Positions 25,601 through 34,970 of a DNA stretch of 64,000 nt are shown here, piece by piece. The DNA comes from Beijerinckiaceae bacterium. GTDB taxonomy: Bacteria > Pseudomonadota > Alphaproteobacteria > Rhizobiales > Beijerinckiaceae. Positions within the stretch are counted from its first letter, which is position 1. The number at the start of each line of letters is the position of its first letter. The DNA lies in NCBI GenBank assembly GCA_019745195.1, contig JAIETL010000002.1:1-64000 (forward strand), written 5' to 3'. The position numbers and the translations under genes are program-made. The notes below the pieces were generated by a model, which saw nothing but the letters and a program-made list of their open reading frames with translations, ran no database searches and had not been told where the DNA came from.

Positions 25601-27286
25601 ATGAACCGGTTCAGGCGAGCGGATTCTTCGACCGCTGGCGCGTCCTCCAAGCCCGCACGTGCCGGCTCGCTCAGCACGCAGATCGCCGGCGCCGCCGTCG
25701 CCATCGTCGCCATCGCCATCGTCTTCGTCGTGATCGCGGTCGCACGCTACAATGACGGCAAGACCCGCGCCGATCTCGAGCAGAAGATGACCGCGCTGAC
25801 CCTGATGGTGGTCAACGCCTCGCCCTCGCTGATCCTGGCCCGCGACACCAACACCCTTGGCTACATCCTCGAATCGCTGCGCGGCGACCCGGATTTCGAC
25901 GCCGGCATCGTCGCCGACGACGTGTCCAGCCTGGCGAGCGCCGGCCGGACGGAGGAGGCGCGGCTCGGCCTGACGCCGCGCGCGCTCACCGCCGCGCTCG
26001 GCCGCGCTCCCTGGGATGCGCTGATGGAGATGACCTCGGCCGAGATCGAGGACAAGACCTATGTCACCAAGCTGCATGTGGTACGGGTCGGCGGTCACAA
26101 GCGCCAGATCGGCTACATCGCCATCCGCTTCGACAAGACCCGCCTCGTCGCCCGCGCCGCGCTGGAGCAATTCGTCACGATCGGCATCGGCATCCTGATC
26201 CTGCTCGTGCTCGGGCCGCTGCTCTGGTTCTCGCTCTCGCGCACGATGAAGCCGCTGAAGAGCATGACGAAGGCGATCGTCAGCATCTCGGACGGCAAGC
26301 TCGACACGGCAATCGACGCCATGGGCCGGCGCGACGAGATCGGCGCCATCGCGCATGCGCTTGGCGTGCTCAAGGTCAGCCTGGCCGAGCGTGCGACCCT
26401 GCAGGAGAAGCAGCACGTCTCCGCAGCCGAGCGCCGCGAGCACCAGATCAGGGTCGACCAGTCGATCGCGCTGTTCCGCGCCGAGGTCGGCGTCGCGCTG
26501 GAAGCCTTCAAGAGCAATGCCGACCGGATGAGCGAAGCCTCCGACGGACTCGCACGGGTCGCAGCCGAATCGTCTGGCCGCGCCGCGCGCGCCGCGCAGA
26601 ACTCGCATGGCGCGTCGGCCAATGTCGAAAACGCGGCGCAAGCCGCCGAGGAGATGGGCGCGGCCATCCGGGAGGTCGAGTTCCAGGTCCGCCGCGTCCG
26701 CACCGAGATCGTCGAGGCGGCTTCGGTCTCGCGCGACACGGCGGGCTCCGTGCGGGCGCTCGACGAGACGGCGCGCGCCATCGGCGAGGTCGTCAACCTG
26801 ATCCGCGACATCGCCGCGCAGACGAATCTGCTCGCGCTCAACGCCACGATCGAGGCCGCGCGCGCCGGAGAAGCGGGCAGGGGCTTTGCCGTCGTCGCCT
26901 CGGAAGTCAAGAATCTGGCCTCCCAGACCGCCGACGCCACCGACCGCATCGTCGCCCAGGTCGGCGCGATCCAGAGCGCCACCGGCGAGGTCGTCGGCGC
27001 GATCGGCAACATCGCCGAGCGCATGGGCGCGATCGAGAACTTCGCCAATTCGGTCGCGACCTCGATCGAGCAGCAGGCCATCGCCACCGGCGAGATCGCC
27101 AGCGGCGTCGCCATGGCTTCGTCCTCGGCGCTGTCGGTGTCGAGCGACCTCAGCGTGCTGGCCGATTCGGTCGAGGAGACGGGGCGCTCGGCCGAGGAAG
27201 TCCGGGGCGCGGCCGGCGAGGTCGCCACCCAGGCGCTGCGCCTGCGTACGACCGTGGACCAGTTCCTGCGAAGTGTCGCCGCCTGA
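25601..27286 (+). CDS. methyl-accepting chemotaxis protein
   Basis: The protein has 561 residues. There is one helix near residues 28-48, a short periplasmic sensor of about 130 residues without a named motif, a second helix near 190-210, then HAMP ([20 protein letters not shown]). The C-terminal signalling domain has the tip [20 protein letters not shown]. No CheB/CheR pentapeptide is present at the end. It is an orphan receptor: no che or flagellar genes are in the window. Confidence 0.95.
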   Translation: MNRFRRADSSTAGASSKPARAGSLSTQIAGAAVAIVAIAIVFVVIAVARYNDGKTRADLEQKMTALTLMVVNASPSLILARDTNTLGYILESLRGDPDFDAGIVADDVSSLASAGRTEEARLGLTPRALTAALGRAPWDALMEMTSAEIEDKTYVTKLHVVRVGGHKRQIGYIAIRFDKTRLVARAALEQFVTIGIGILILLVLGPLLWFSLSRTMKPLKSMTKAIVSISDGKLDTAIDAMGRRDEIGAIAHALGVLKVSLAERATLQEKQHVSAAERREHQIRVDQSIALFRAEVGVALEAFKSNADRMSEASDGLARVAAESSGRAARAAQNSHGASANVENAAQAAEEMGAAIREVEFQVRRVRTEIVEAASVSRDTAGSVRALDETARAIGEVVNLIRDIAAQTNLLALNATIEAARAGEAGRGFAVVASEVKNLASQTADATDRIVAQVGAIQSATGEVVGAIGNIAERMGAIENFANSVATSIEQQAIATGEIASGVAMASSSALSVSSDLSVLADSVEETGRSAEEVRGAAGEVATQALRLRTTVDQFLRSVAA

Positions 27287-27312
27287 AATTGGGTGGCTGA
27301 CCACCGCAAACG

Positions 27313-27342
27313 AAAAACGGGGCCGCGAGGCCCCGTTTCCGT
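27313..27342. terminator. bidirectional intrinsic terminator (chemoreceptor / sodB)
   Basis: The 10-bp stem AAACGGGGCC / GGCCCCGTTT has a GCGA tetraloop. Five A before the stem give a T run for minus-strand sodB transcripts, and a short T run follows on the plus strand for the chemoreceptor. Confidence 0.9.
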
Positions 27343-27360
27343 ATCAGGTGTCCGGCCGGC

Positions 27361-27963
27361 TCAGACCTTGGCCGCGCCGTCATACATCTCCGCGACGTAG
27401 TCCCAGTTCACGAGGCTCTCGAGGAAGGCCTTGAGATAGTCGGGCCGGCGGTTGCGGTAGTCGATGTAGTAGGAATGCTCCCAGACGTCGCAGCCGAGGA
27501 TCGGCGAGGCGCCGTTGACCAGCGGGCTCTCGCCGTTGGGGGTCTTGGAGACGGCGATCTTGCCGCCCTTGACCTCGAGCCAGGCCCAGCCAGAGCCGAA
27601 CTGGCCGACGCCGGCGGCGACAAAATCTTCCTTCATCTTCTCGACCGAGCCGAAGGACTCGACGATCGCCTTCTCCAGCGCGCCCGGCATCTTGCCGCCG
27701 CCATTGGGCTTCATCCACTTCCAGAAGTGGAGATGGTTGTAGTGCTGGCCGGCATTGTTGAACACGGCCGGGTTCTTGCCGTGCGAGGCCTTCACGATCT
27801 CCTCGAGCGACTTGCCCTCGAATTCGGTGCCCTTGATCGCGTTGTTGCCGTTGTTGACATAGGCGAGGTGGTGCTTGTCGTGGTGATACTCCAGCGTCTC
27901 CTTCGACATGAAGGGCTGCAGCGCGTCATGGGCGTAGGGCAGATCGGGCAATGTGAAGGTCAT
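27361..27963 (-). CDS. sodB: Fe/Mn superoxide dismutase
   Basis: The protein has 200 residues from MTFTLPDLPYAHDAL with AGGAGAGG upstream. Metal ligands come from EYHHDKHH, QHYNHLHFW and the DVWEHSYYIDYRN motif (Asp and His). Absence of a signal peptide indicates a cytoplasmic enzyme removing superoxide. Features such as NNAGQHYNH and GSGWAWL fit the Fe type. The 275-base leader contains a tandem 8-bp repeat GGCAATTC (27982-27997) close to the start, a possible regulator site, and no other gene. Confidence 0.95.
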   Translation of the reverse strand: MTFTLPDLPYAHDALQPFMSKETLEYHHDKHHLAYVNNGNNAIKGTEFEGKSLEEIVKASHGKNPAVFNNAGQHYNHLHFWKWMKPNGGGKMPGALEKAIVESFGSVEKMKEDFVAAGVGQFGSGWAWLEVKGGKIAVSKTPNGESPLVNGASPILGCDVWEHSYYIDYRNRRPDYLKAFLESLVNWDYVAEMYDGAAKV

Positions 27964-28238
27964 CGGGCCTCTCCTGAAGCTGGCAATTCGGCAATTCCGC
28001 GAATGGCTTGGTGATGAAACGGATGGCTTCCGCCGCGGTTCCCGCGCGAGACCTCGCATGAGACTCGCAAGAGAACCAGCGGACCCTCCCACCATTCACG
28101 CCCTAGTTAAGCCTCCGCTGCGGCTGCGGCAACCGGCGGCGCGGGCGGGGCCGCCCGACCTTGCTTCGCCTCACTGACGCCCCATTCATCGCACTATCGG
28201 GACGTGATATTGAAACTCTCTCTTATTCAATACGTTAG

Positions 28239-29801
28239 ATGATCGCCGCCGTCGGGCATGTGGCCGGCTCCGCAGGGCGCTGCTCCACGAATACGGTCAA
28301 GGATTTCGCATTGAGCATTCTCTTCACAGTCCTGGGTCTTGGATTTCTCGCTGGCGGCGCCTACGCCATCGTCGAGGGCTGGCCCTATATCCTGATCGAG
28401 CGCGGCTTTACGCTGGTCATCGTCGGCACGGTGTTGGTGACGGCAGGTGTCGTGATGCTCGCCTTGTCGCGCGTCATGGCCGAGTTGCGGCGCGTGCGCG
28501 GGCAATTGTCCAATGCGGTGATGGCGGTCTCCGTCGCGTCGATGGCAAACGGCCGTGACGCGCGCGAGCCGGAGCCCGATCTGTCGTCCGGTCCGCCTCG
28601 GGCGGTCGACGAGAACGGGACACGCGGTGGTCCAGCGGTGCTGGGCGGCGCGCTTGCGGCAGGAGGCGTGCTGGCCGCCGGCGCAGTCGCGGCAGCCTCC
28701 CGGGAGGCTCCCGGAGCGCAAGCGAAACCGGACGAACAGGACAGCGCCGCGTCGGCTGAGACCGGCGACATGGCTCGCGAGGACGAGCCCGACCTCTTCG
28801 CCGCGCCGCCTATGACCGAAACGCCAGCGGCCGAGCCTTTCGAGCCGATCCTTTGGCCGGAGCCTGACGCAGAATCTGAAACGCAGCCCGAGCCCCTCCC
28901 GGTCGCGACAGCCGACGAGTTCCAGGTCGCCCTGGCCGAGGCGACAGGCGAGGCCGAGCGCGCTCCTGTGGCCCGCGATCCTTTCGGCAGGTCCGAGATG
29001 GCGCCCGAGACACTCCCGGCAGGTGCGATCTCCGAGGATGCCATCGACGAGGATTTCGATCGTCTTCGCGACAGGCTGGCGCTAGGCGCCGCAACGTCGT
29101 CTAGCGACGATGCCGCCAGCGCCGATGCGGCCAAGGACGAACCGGTCTGGGACGACCTTGCCGCGCCGCCGCTGGCGGGCGAACGCCGCGAAACGTCGGA
29201 GAGCGAGATCGACGCGGCCGCGGGCTGGATGACGGCGATCAGGCCGGGTCATGAGCGCTGGTTCGGAGCATCGCCTGCGGCCGCGCCGGAGCCGGAGGCC
29301 GCGGCTGAGCCCGCGTCGGCACAGCCTTCCGTCGTCGAGCCGCCGATCTGGCCGCCGCAGACGCGCGAGGCCGCGCCGTTCGTCGCGGACGAATTCCAGG
29401 CCGACGAGACCGTCGCGCCAGCCGAGGTCGAGGCGTATGAGCCTGCCCTCACAGCGCCGCCGCTCCCGGAGGGCGAGGACGAGCGGGAGCCCGAGCCTTT
29501 GCCGGGCTTCGCGCTTGTGTCCGAGCCCGAAATCGAACCGGTGTCTGATATGCCAGCCTTGCCCGATGAGCCGGTCGAGCCGGAACCGGCCGCCGCGCCC
29601 GAGCCGGAATCCGTCGCGCCGCCGGCTCCTGCCGCATCCGAGGAGGGCGTCGTCGGCGCCTACCAGGTCGGCACCGCGCATTTCACGATCTATGCCGACG
29701 GGTCGATCCAGGCGCGCACGCCCGAGGGCGACTACAGCTTCGCCTCGATGGACGAACTCAAGACCTACCTCGCCAGCGAGAAGAACCGGCTGGGGGCCTA
29801 G
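28239..29801 (+). CDS. membrane-anchored acidic Pro-rich protein with conserved C-terminal motif, unknown
   Basis: The protein has 520 residues. Two hydrophobic helices (FTVLGLGFLAGGAYAIVEG; LVIVGTVLVTAGVVMLAL) are followed by about 350 residues of low-complexity Glu/Pro/Ala sequence. It ends in a compact 40-residue module (YQVGTAHFTIYADGSIQART, then YSFASMDELKTYLASEK) that looks folded and conserved. A start at TTG 28311, preceded by AAGGA, would place the first helix at the N-terminus and may be the true one. The design resembles an inner-membrane tether presenting a small domain. No known family function. Confidence 0.75.
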   Translation: MIAAVGHVAGSAGRCSTNTVKDFALSILFTVLGLGFLAGGAYAIVEGWPYILIERGFTLVIVGTVLVTAGVVMLALSRVMAELRRVRGQLSNAVMAVSVASMANGRDAREPEPDLSSGPPRAVDENGTRGGPAVLGGALAAGGVLAAGAVAAASREAPGAQAKPDEQDSAASAETGDMAREDEPDLFAAPPMTETPAAEPFEPILWPEPDAESETQPEPLPVATADEFQVALAEATGEAERAPVARDPFGRSEMAPETLPAGAISEDAIDEDFDRLRDRLALGAATSSSDDAASADAAKDEPVWDDLAAPPLAGERRETSESEIDAAAGWMTAIRPGHERWFGASPAAAPEPEAAAEPASAQPSVVEPPIWPPQTREAAPFVADEFQADETVAPAEVEAYEPALTAPPLPEGEDEREPEPLPGFALVSEPEIEPVSDMPALPDEPVEPEPAAAPEPESVAPPAPAASEEGVVGAYQVGTAHFTIYADGSIQARTPEGDYSFASMDELKTYLASEKNRLGA

Positions 29802-29856
29802 ACGCCGCGGAGGTAAGGTTGAGCCTCGGTTGGTCGCGTTCGGAAGCCCAACGGAA

Positions 29857-30020
29857 ACCCCTCCCCCTCGTGGGGAGGGGCAGGGGTGGGGGGGCGAACG
29901 ACTAGGTGAGCGGGCTTTGGGAAAAGTCGAGCCGGCAGCAGCGATACCGCCATCCGATTAAACGAGTTGCTCTGGCCCCACGCCCCCCACCCCTTCCCCT
30001 CCCCACGAGGGGGAGGGGTT
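29857..30020. repeat. long palindromic repeat, family 4 (G/C-run type)
   Basis: The outer arms AACCCCTCCCCCTCGTGGGG and CCCCACGAGGGGGAGGGGTT are perfect complements, extended by GGGGTGGGGGGGCG-like runs, with about 80 bases of unique sequence between. It occupies most of the 276-base space between convergent genes and no gene is visible within. Confidence 0.88.
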
Positions 30021-30077
30021 CGCGTCGAGGTTCTCGCGCTTCGATTTGAGTGTGGAATGTTGCAAAAGCAGTCGTAA

Positions 30078-32255
30078 TCAGGCGCGCGCCTGCTCGACTA
30101 TGCTCCAGCGCCCGCCTGCCGCCTCGATCGCAAAGGCATAGGCGAGTGCGGTCTCCTTGAGCGAATCGAAACGTCCCGCCGCGCCGCCATGGCCGGCGTC
30201 CATGTTGGTGTGGAGCAGCACCGGCCCGCCGCCGGTCATGGTCGCGCGCAGCCGCGCCACCCATTTCGCCGGCTCCCAATAGGTCACGCGCGGATCGGTC
30301 AGCCCGCCCATCGCCAGGATCGGCGGGTAGGCCTGCGGCTTGACGTTGTCATAGGGCGAGTAGCTCGCGATCATCCGGAAGGCCGCCTCGTCGCGGATCG
30401 GATCGCCCCATTCCGGCCATTCCGGCGGCGTCAGCGGCAGTGTCTCGTCGAGGATCGTGTTCAGCACATCGACGAAGGGCACCTCGGCGACGATGCCGGC
30501 GAAAAGGTCGGGCGCCATGTTGGCGACCGCGCCCATCAGCATGCCGCCGGCGCTGCCGCCCTCCGCGACGATGCGGCCGCGCGCGGTGAAGCCCTCATCG
30601 GCCAGCATCTCGGCGGCCGCGATGAAGTCGGTGAAGGTGTTGGTCTTGTTCTGGCGCTTGCCGTCGAGATACCAGCCCCAGCCCTTCTCCGTGCCGCCCC
30701 GGACATGGGCGATGGCGTAGACGAAGCCGCGGTCGACCAGACTCAGCGGCCGCGTCCGGAACGAGGCCGACATCGCCGAGCCGTAGGAGCCGTAGCCGTA
30801 GAGCAGGCAGGGCGCGCTGCCGTCGAGGACGAGATCGGCCCGGTGCAGCAGGGAGACCGGCACCAGCGCGCCGTCCTTCGCCTTGGCGAAGACGCGCCGC
30901 ACTCGATAGGCCGCCGGATCGTGGCCCGACGGGATCTCCTGGCGCTTCAGCAGCGTGCGTTCGGCGCTCGCCATGTCGTAATCGAAGGTCTCGGCCGGGC
31001 GCGCCATCGAGGCGTAGATGAAGCGGATCGTGTCGGTGTCGAATTCGTAGCCGGCGTCGAGGCCCAAGCCATAGGCCTCCTCGTCGAAGGCGATGCTGCT
31101 CTCCGCGCCGCTGGCGAGGTCGCGGATGACGATGCGCGGCAGGCCGTCCTCGCGCTCGAGCCGGATCATCCGGCCGCGCAGGCAGACATGGTCGAGGATC
31201 AGCCGGCCGGCCTTGTGGGGCACGAGGTCGCGCCAGCTGGCGGGAGCGGGATCGGCGATCGGCGCGGTGACGATCCTGAAATCCTCCGCCCCGTCGGCAT
31301 TGGTCAGGATCAGCAGATCATCGCCATGATGCTCGACATCGTAGCGCCGCCCGGCCTGGCGCGGCGCGATCATCACGGGCCTGGCCGCGTCCGCAGTCAG
31401 ATCGAGGATCATCGTCTCGGAGGTGTCGTGATCGCCGATCTTGATCAGCAGGAAGCGGCCCGACTGCGTCGCGCCGATATCGACGAACATGCCGGCGTCG
31501 ACCTCGTCATGCAGCAGTTCGTCTTCCGCCGCCGGCGTGCCGACGCGGTGGCGCAGGACTTTCGAGGGGCGGTGATCGGCGTCGAGCGCGACATAGGCGA
31601 AGGAGCGGCTGTCGCGAGCCCAGACGATGTCGCCGGTCGTGTCCTCGATGCGGTCCGGCAGGTCGGCGCCGGTTGCGAGGTCGCGGACCCTGATCACATG
31701 GAGTTCCGAGCCGGCCTCGTCGGCGCTCCAGGCCAGCAATCTGTGGTCGGGACTGTGCTCGGCGTCGGCGAGGTCGAAGAAATCCTTGCCCCTGGCCAGC
31801 GCGGAAGCGTCGAGCATCACCTGCTCGCGGTCTTTGCCCTTTCTGGGGTGGCCGTCACGGGGCCTGCGGCAGATCAGCGGGTGCTCGCCGCCCTTGCGAT
31901 AGCGCGAATAGTAGAGAAACGGGCCGTCGGGCTGCGGCACGCTCGAATCGTCTTCCTTGATGCGCCCGCGCATCTCGGCGACGAGTTCCTTCTGCAGGGC
32001 TTTCGTCGAGGCCATCACCGTGCGGCAATAGGCGTTTTCCGCATCGAGATGGCGCTTGATGTCGGCCGGCAGCCGTTCCGGCTCGCGCAGGACATCCTTC
32101 CAGTTCTCCGCCCGCAGCCATGCGTAATCGTCCTGCAGCATCGTGCCGTGGACGATCCTGGTCTGCGTCCTGATCTCGGCTCTGGGCGGCCTTGGCAAAG
32201 CCGTCTTGGCCGATCCATTCCCGCCAGCGCCTGTTACCGAAACCATTACCGCCAT
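30078..32255 (-). CDS. S9 family serine peptidase (oligopeptidase B-like)
   Basis: The protein has 725 residues. An N-terminal beta-propeller region (to about residue 430) precedes an alpha/beta hydrolase domain. The catalytic triad is visible as Ser568 in EGGSAGGML, Asp in GGLTDPRVTYWEP and His in DAGHGGAAGR. YGYGSYG and HVRGGTEKGWGWY are typical of oligopeptidase B, which cuts after Arg/Lys in short peptides. No signal peptide, so it is cytoplasmic. It shares an upstream region of about 340 bases with the divergent mucR. Confidence 0.93.
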   Translation of the reverse strand: MAVMVSVTGAGGNGSAKTALPRPPRAEIRTQTRIVHGTMLQDDYAWLRAENWKDVLREPERLPADIKRHLDAENAYCRTVMASTKALQKELVAEMRGRIKEDDSSVPQPDGPFLYYSRYRKGGEHPLICRRPRDGHPRKGKDREQVMLDASALARGKDFFDLADAEHSPDHRLLAWSADEAGSELHVIRVRDLATGADLPDRIEDTTGDIVWARDSRSFAYVALDADHRPSKVLRHRVGTPAAEDELLHDEVDAGMFVDIGATQSGRFLLIKIGDHDTSETMILDLTADAARPVMIAPRQAGRRYDVEHHGDDLLILTNADGAEDFRIVTAPIADPAPASWRDLVPHKAGRLILDHVCLRGRMIRLEREDGLPRIVIRDLASGAESSIAFDEEAYGLGLDAGYEFDTDTIRFIYASMARPAETFDYDMASAERTLLKRQEIPSGHDPAAYRVRRVFAKAKDGALVPVSLLHRADLVLDGSAPCLLYGYGSYGSAMSASFRTRPLSLVDRGFVYAIAHVRGGTEKGWGWYLDGKRQNKTNTFTDFIAAAEMLADEGFTARGRIVAEGGSAGGMLMGAVANMAPDLFAGIVAEVPFVDVLNTILDETLPLTPPEWPEWGDPIRDEAAFRMIASYSPYDNVKPQAYPPILAMGGLTDPRVTYWEPAKWVARLRATMTGGGPVLLHTNMDAGHGGAAGRFDSLKETALAYAFAIEAAGGRWSIVEQARA

Positions 32256-32596
32256 CCCAAATCATGCAGAAGCCTGTCAGGTAGAGGTGGCAGTCTAGGT
32301 TGACAAGACAACCGGGCCGCATGGGGGAGGTGATCGAATTGATATTTCAGTCACCATAAACACGTCCCAGTTGTTGAAACATTTCCAAGGATCGACCGTA
32401 TTCGCGCCGCAGGCTTTGACTTGCGGGGATGTTAACTTTGGACTACATCGGTTTTGGTTGTTCCTCTCGGGATGATTCCATGTCTGGCGGTTCTTGACCG
32501 ACCGCTTTTCGTGACCGTCGCAGCCGAAAGTGGCCCAGAAGGGCGAGCATCCATGCCTAGAATCGGTCCAAAAATCACATAAAGGAGTGAGGCCAC
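32256..32596. other. long divergent intergenic region between the S9 peptidase and mucR
   Basis: This 341-base stretch holds no gene. It is richer in A/T than its surroundings, with TTGACT at 32416 and GTTAAC at 32431 as promoter-like or regulator-site elements, and ends with the mucR ribosome site AAGGAG. MucR proteins often bind AT-rich DNA before their own gene, so autoregulation is plausible. No riboswitch-like structure is evident. Confidence 0.5.
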
Positions 32597-33013
32597 ATGG
32601 CTGATAATGACGGCTCGGATTTCATCGAGCTCACCGCGGACATCGTCTCCGCCTATGTCTCGAACAATTCTGTGCCAGCGTCCGAATTGCCTGGTCTGAT
32701 CGGCGATGTGCATGCCGCGCTGAACCGCGTTATTGGCGGCGTCGCGCCGGTCGTCCCGACCGAGGCCCCCAAGCCTGCCATTCCGGTGAAGAAGTCGATC
32801 ACGGCCGATTATCTGATCTGCCTCGAGGACGGCAAGAAGTTCAAGTCGCTGAAGCGGCACCTGCGCACGCAGTACAACATGTCGCCCGAGCAATATCGCG
32901 AGAAGTGGGGTCTGCCGCCCGACTATCCGATGGTTGCGCCCAACTATGCCGAGGCGCGCTCGCAGCTCGCCAAAAAGATGGGCCTGGGCCAGCAGCGCCG
33001 CAAGCGCCGCTGA
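32597..33013 (+). CDS. mucR: MucR/Ros-family zinc-finger transcriptional regulator
   Basis: The protein has 138 residues, normal length. The prokaryotic zinc-finger region is [18 protein letters not shown] followed by [22 protein letters not shown]. The start [15 protein letters not shown] is the usual oligomerisation segment. MucR/Ros proteins silence AT-rich promoters of exopolysaccharide, motility and cell-cycle genes in alphaproteobacteria, often opposing CtrA-linked activation. An intrinsic terminator follows. Confidence 0.96.
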   Translation: MADNDGSDFIELTADIVSAYVSNNSVPASELPGLIGDVHAALNRVIGGVAPVVPTEAPKPAIPVKKSITADYLICLEDGKKFKSLKRHLRTQYNMSPEQYREKWGLPPDYPMVAPNYAEARSQLAKKMGLGQQRRKRR

Positions 33014-33055
33014 CCTGGGACCGGCCGCGGCGATCCTGCCGCCTGCCTGTTTTTG

Positions 33056-33086
33056 AAAGCCGCTGGTCCGCCAGCGGCTTTTGTTT
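33056..33086 (+). terminator. intrinsic terminator of mucR
   Basis: The 11-bp perfect stem AAAGCCGCTGG / CCAGCGGCTTT with a TCCG loop is followed by a T-rich tail (TGTTTT). Confidence 0.93.
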
Positions 33087-33264
33087 TGGCCGGTGCTCTC
33101 TCGGCTCCTGCCATCGCCATGTCAGGGAGCGTGCTTGGCTGACCCCTGCCAGGCCCCACGACCAGGCCCCACGACAAGGCTCTTGCCAAACCAGAAATAG
33201 GATTATATTCATATATGCTCCCGGTTGCAGGCCGGCCCTCGCAGAGCCAGTTACGGAACATATC

Positions 33265-33636
33265 ATGAACATAACGTATCGATATCGCGGCGAGCCAGCG
33301 CATCTGACGGCGCTGGCGCGCCTGACCGAGGCCGCCGCGGCGGCGATGGCGGGGCTGCCGGTGCAGAGTCTGCGCGGCCCGGCGCGCGGCGGGCGTTCCG
33401 TGACGCAGGCGCGTCAGGTGGCGATGTATCTCGCCCATGTCGTGTTCGGGCTGTCGTTCAGCCGGGTCGGCATCTGCTTCGGGCGCGATCGCACGACGGT
33501 GCGCCATGCCTGCCGGCGGGTGGAGGACGGGCGCGACGACGCGCGCTGCGAATTCGGGCTCGCGGCGATCGAACTCGGCCTGCTGGCCATGTCGGCTGCG
33601 CTGTTGCCCGCGATCCGGACGGAGGCCGTGCGATGA
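33265..33636 (+). CDS. HTH protein resembling DnaA domain IV
   Basis: The protein has 123 residues from the ATG giving MNITYRYRGE. The centre matches the DnaA DNA-binding domain: VTQARQVAMYLAHVVF, then the signature GRDRTTVRHACRRVE, which corresponds to the DnaA-box-contacting helix (GRDHTTV in DnaA). There is no AAA+ domain. It overlaps the DUF6456 gene by four bases, a pair seen repeatedly in this order. It may bind DnaA-box-like DNA and affect replication or transcription; this is inference. Confidence 0.88.
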   Translation: MNITYRYRGEPAHLTALARLTEAAAAAMAGLPVQSLRGPARGGRSVTQARQVAMYLAHVVFGLSFSRVGICFGRDRTTVRHACRRVEDGRDDARCEFGLAAIELGLLAMSAALLPAIRTEAVR

Positions 33637-34439
33637 GCGCCGACCATCAGGATCAGGGCGCCCGCATCCGGCTGCTGCGGCATCTGGGTCAGCCGGGCGC
33701 GTTCGGCCTCGTCTCGGCCCTGGGTTGCGGCCGGCTGTCGCTGAACCGCACGCTCAACGGCACGACGCTCGGCGCAGGCTATGCGCCGATGGCGGCCGCC
33801 GAGGCGCTGGTCGCGGACGGGCTGGCGTGCTGGATCGGGGCCGGGCGGGCCCGCCGCCTCGTCTTGTCAGATGGCGGCGCGGCCCCCGACCGCGCTCTGT
33901 CCAGCCGTCTCGTCGGTGTCGATGGCGAGCAGCGGATGGTGCTGGTCGACGAGCGCGAGAGCCCTCTTCTCTGGCTGCACCGCCGCATGGGCAAGGACGG
34001 CAAGCCGCAGATATCGGCGGCCGAATTCGCCGCCGGCGAGCGGTTCCGGGCCGATCTGACGCTGGCCCAGATGCTGCCGCGCGTCACGATGAACTGGGAC
34101 GCGGCGTTCTCGCCCGATGATCGCGGGCCGGGCGGGCGCGACCCCGCCAGCGCCTCGGACGCATCGATGGCGGCGCGCCAGCGCGTGCGGCAGGCCTGCG
34201 ACCGGCTCGGCCCCGAACTCTCGGGGCTGGCGATCGACGTCTGCGGTTTCCTGAAGAGGCTCGATCTGGTCGAGCGCGAGCGGCGCTGGCCGGCGCGCTC
34301 GGCCAAGATCGTGCTGCGGCTGGCGCTGGCGGGGCTCGTCTCGCATTACGGGCTGGGCGAGCGGGCGGCGCGTCCGCGCCGTTCGGTCTGGCAGGCCGAC
34401 GATGCGAAGCCGCATCTGATGCCGGGGGCCTTGGCCTGA
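33633..34439 (+). CDS. DUF6456-type protein
   Basis: The protein has 268 residues; its start overlaps the previous stop (ATGA). It is basic and helical. The second half (SPLLWLHRRMGKDGKPQIS, then FRADLTLAQMLPRVTMNWD and GPELSGLAIDVCGFLKRLDLVE) is the recognisable DUF6456 region. Its function is unknown; tight coupling with the DnaA-like HTH protein suggests a joint DNA-linked role. It converges with sufE; the two facing stops sit in a hairpin. Confidence 0.82.
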   Translation: MSADHQDQGARIRLLRHLGQPGAFGLVSALGCGRLSLNRTLNGTTLGAGYAPMAAAEALVADGLACWIGAGRARRLVLSDGGAAPDRALSSRLVGVDGEQRMVLVDERESPLLWLHRRMGKDGKPQISAAEFAAGERFRADLTLAQMLPRVTMNWDAAFSPDDRGPGGRDPASASDASMAARQRVRQACDRLGPELSGLAIDVCGFLKRLDLVERERRWPARSAKIVLRLALAGLVSHYGLGERAARPRRSVWQADDAKPHLMPGALA

Positions 34440-34442
34440 CGA

Positions 34443-34871
34443 TCAGGCCTCGGCGGCGGCGCGTGCGTCGGTCTTGATCCGGTCGATCATGGCGCGCACG
34501 CCGTTGGAGCGCTGCGGCGTCAGATGGGCCGCAAGCCCGAGGCGCTCATAGGTCGCGAACGCATCGGTGGTCGCGATCTCGCGCGCCTCCCGGCCCGAAT
34601 AGATCGCCAGCGCCAGCGCCACCAGCCCGCGCACGATATGGGCGTCGCTGTCGCCGCGAAAATGCAGCCGTGTCGCCGGCCCCGGCCCGCCCTCGCGGCG
34701 CGCCTCGAGCCAGACCTGGCTGGCGCAGCCGCGCACCTTGTTGAGGTCGTTATGGGCCTCTTCCGACAGAGGTTCGAGATCCTTGCCGAGTTCGATCAGA
34801 TAGCGGTAGCGATCGTCCCACTCCTCGAGCAGGTCGAAATTGGCGATGATCTCGTCGAGGCTTGCGCTCAT
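34443..34871 (-). CDS. SufE-family cysteine desulfuration protein
   Basis: The protein has 142 residues from MSASLDEIIANFDLLEEWDDRY. The active cysteine is in KVRGCASQVWLEAR, and the later GDSDAHIVRGLVALALAIYSG is standard. SufE accepts sulphur from the SufS desulfurase and feeds Fe-S cluster assembly. No other suf genes are near. Confidence 0.93.
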   Translation of the reverse strand: MSASLDEIIANFDLLEEWDDRYRYLIELGKDLEPLSEEAHNDLNKVRGCASQVWLEARREGGPGPATRLHFRGDSDAHIVRGLVALALAIYSGREAREIATTDAFATYERLGLAAHLTPQRSNGVRAMIDRIKTDARAAAEA

Positions 34872-34970
34872 GGTTCGGTTAGGGGCCGTTGGCTCGCGGG
34901 GCTCGTGCAGCACGCCTCTTCGGCGCGTCCGTCGCCGCCGTCAAGCGCTCCCGGAGCCGCAGCCGGCGCG

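Noticed and set aside
25517..27304. 595-residue open frame opposite the chemoreceptor
   Set aside because: Antisense shadow; the plus-strand product has all chemoreceptor domains.
30189..32303. 704-residue open frame on the plus strand across the S9 peptidase
   Set aside because: Shadow of the peptidase gene: no domain, no ribosome site, and biased composition.
33225..34439. 404-residue frame starting before the DnaA-like HTH gene
   Set aside because: Its first 136 residues are a shadow of the HTH gene; the real DUF6456 start is the ATGA overlap at 33633.
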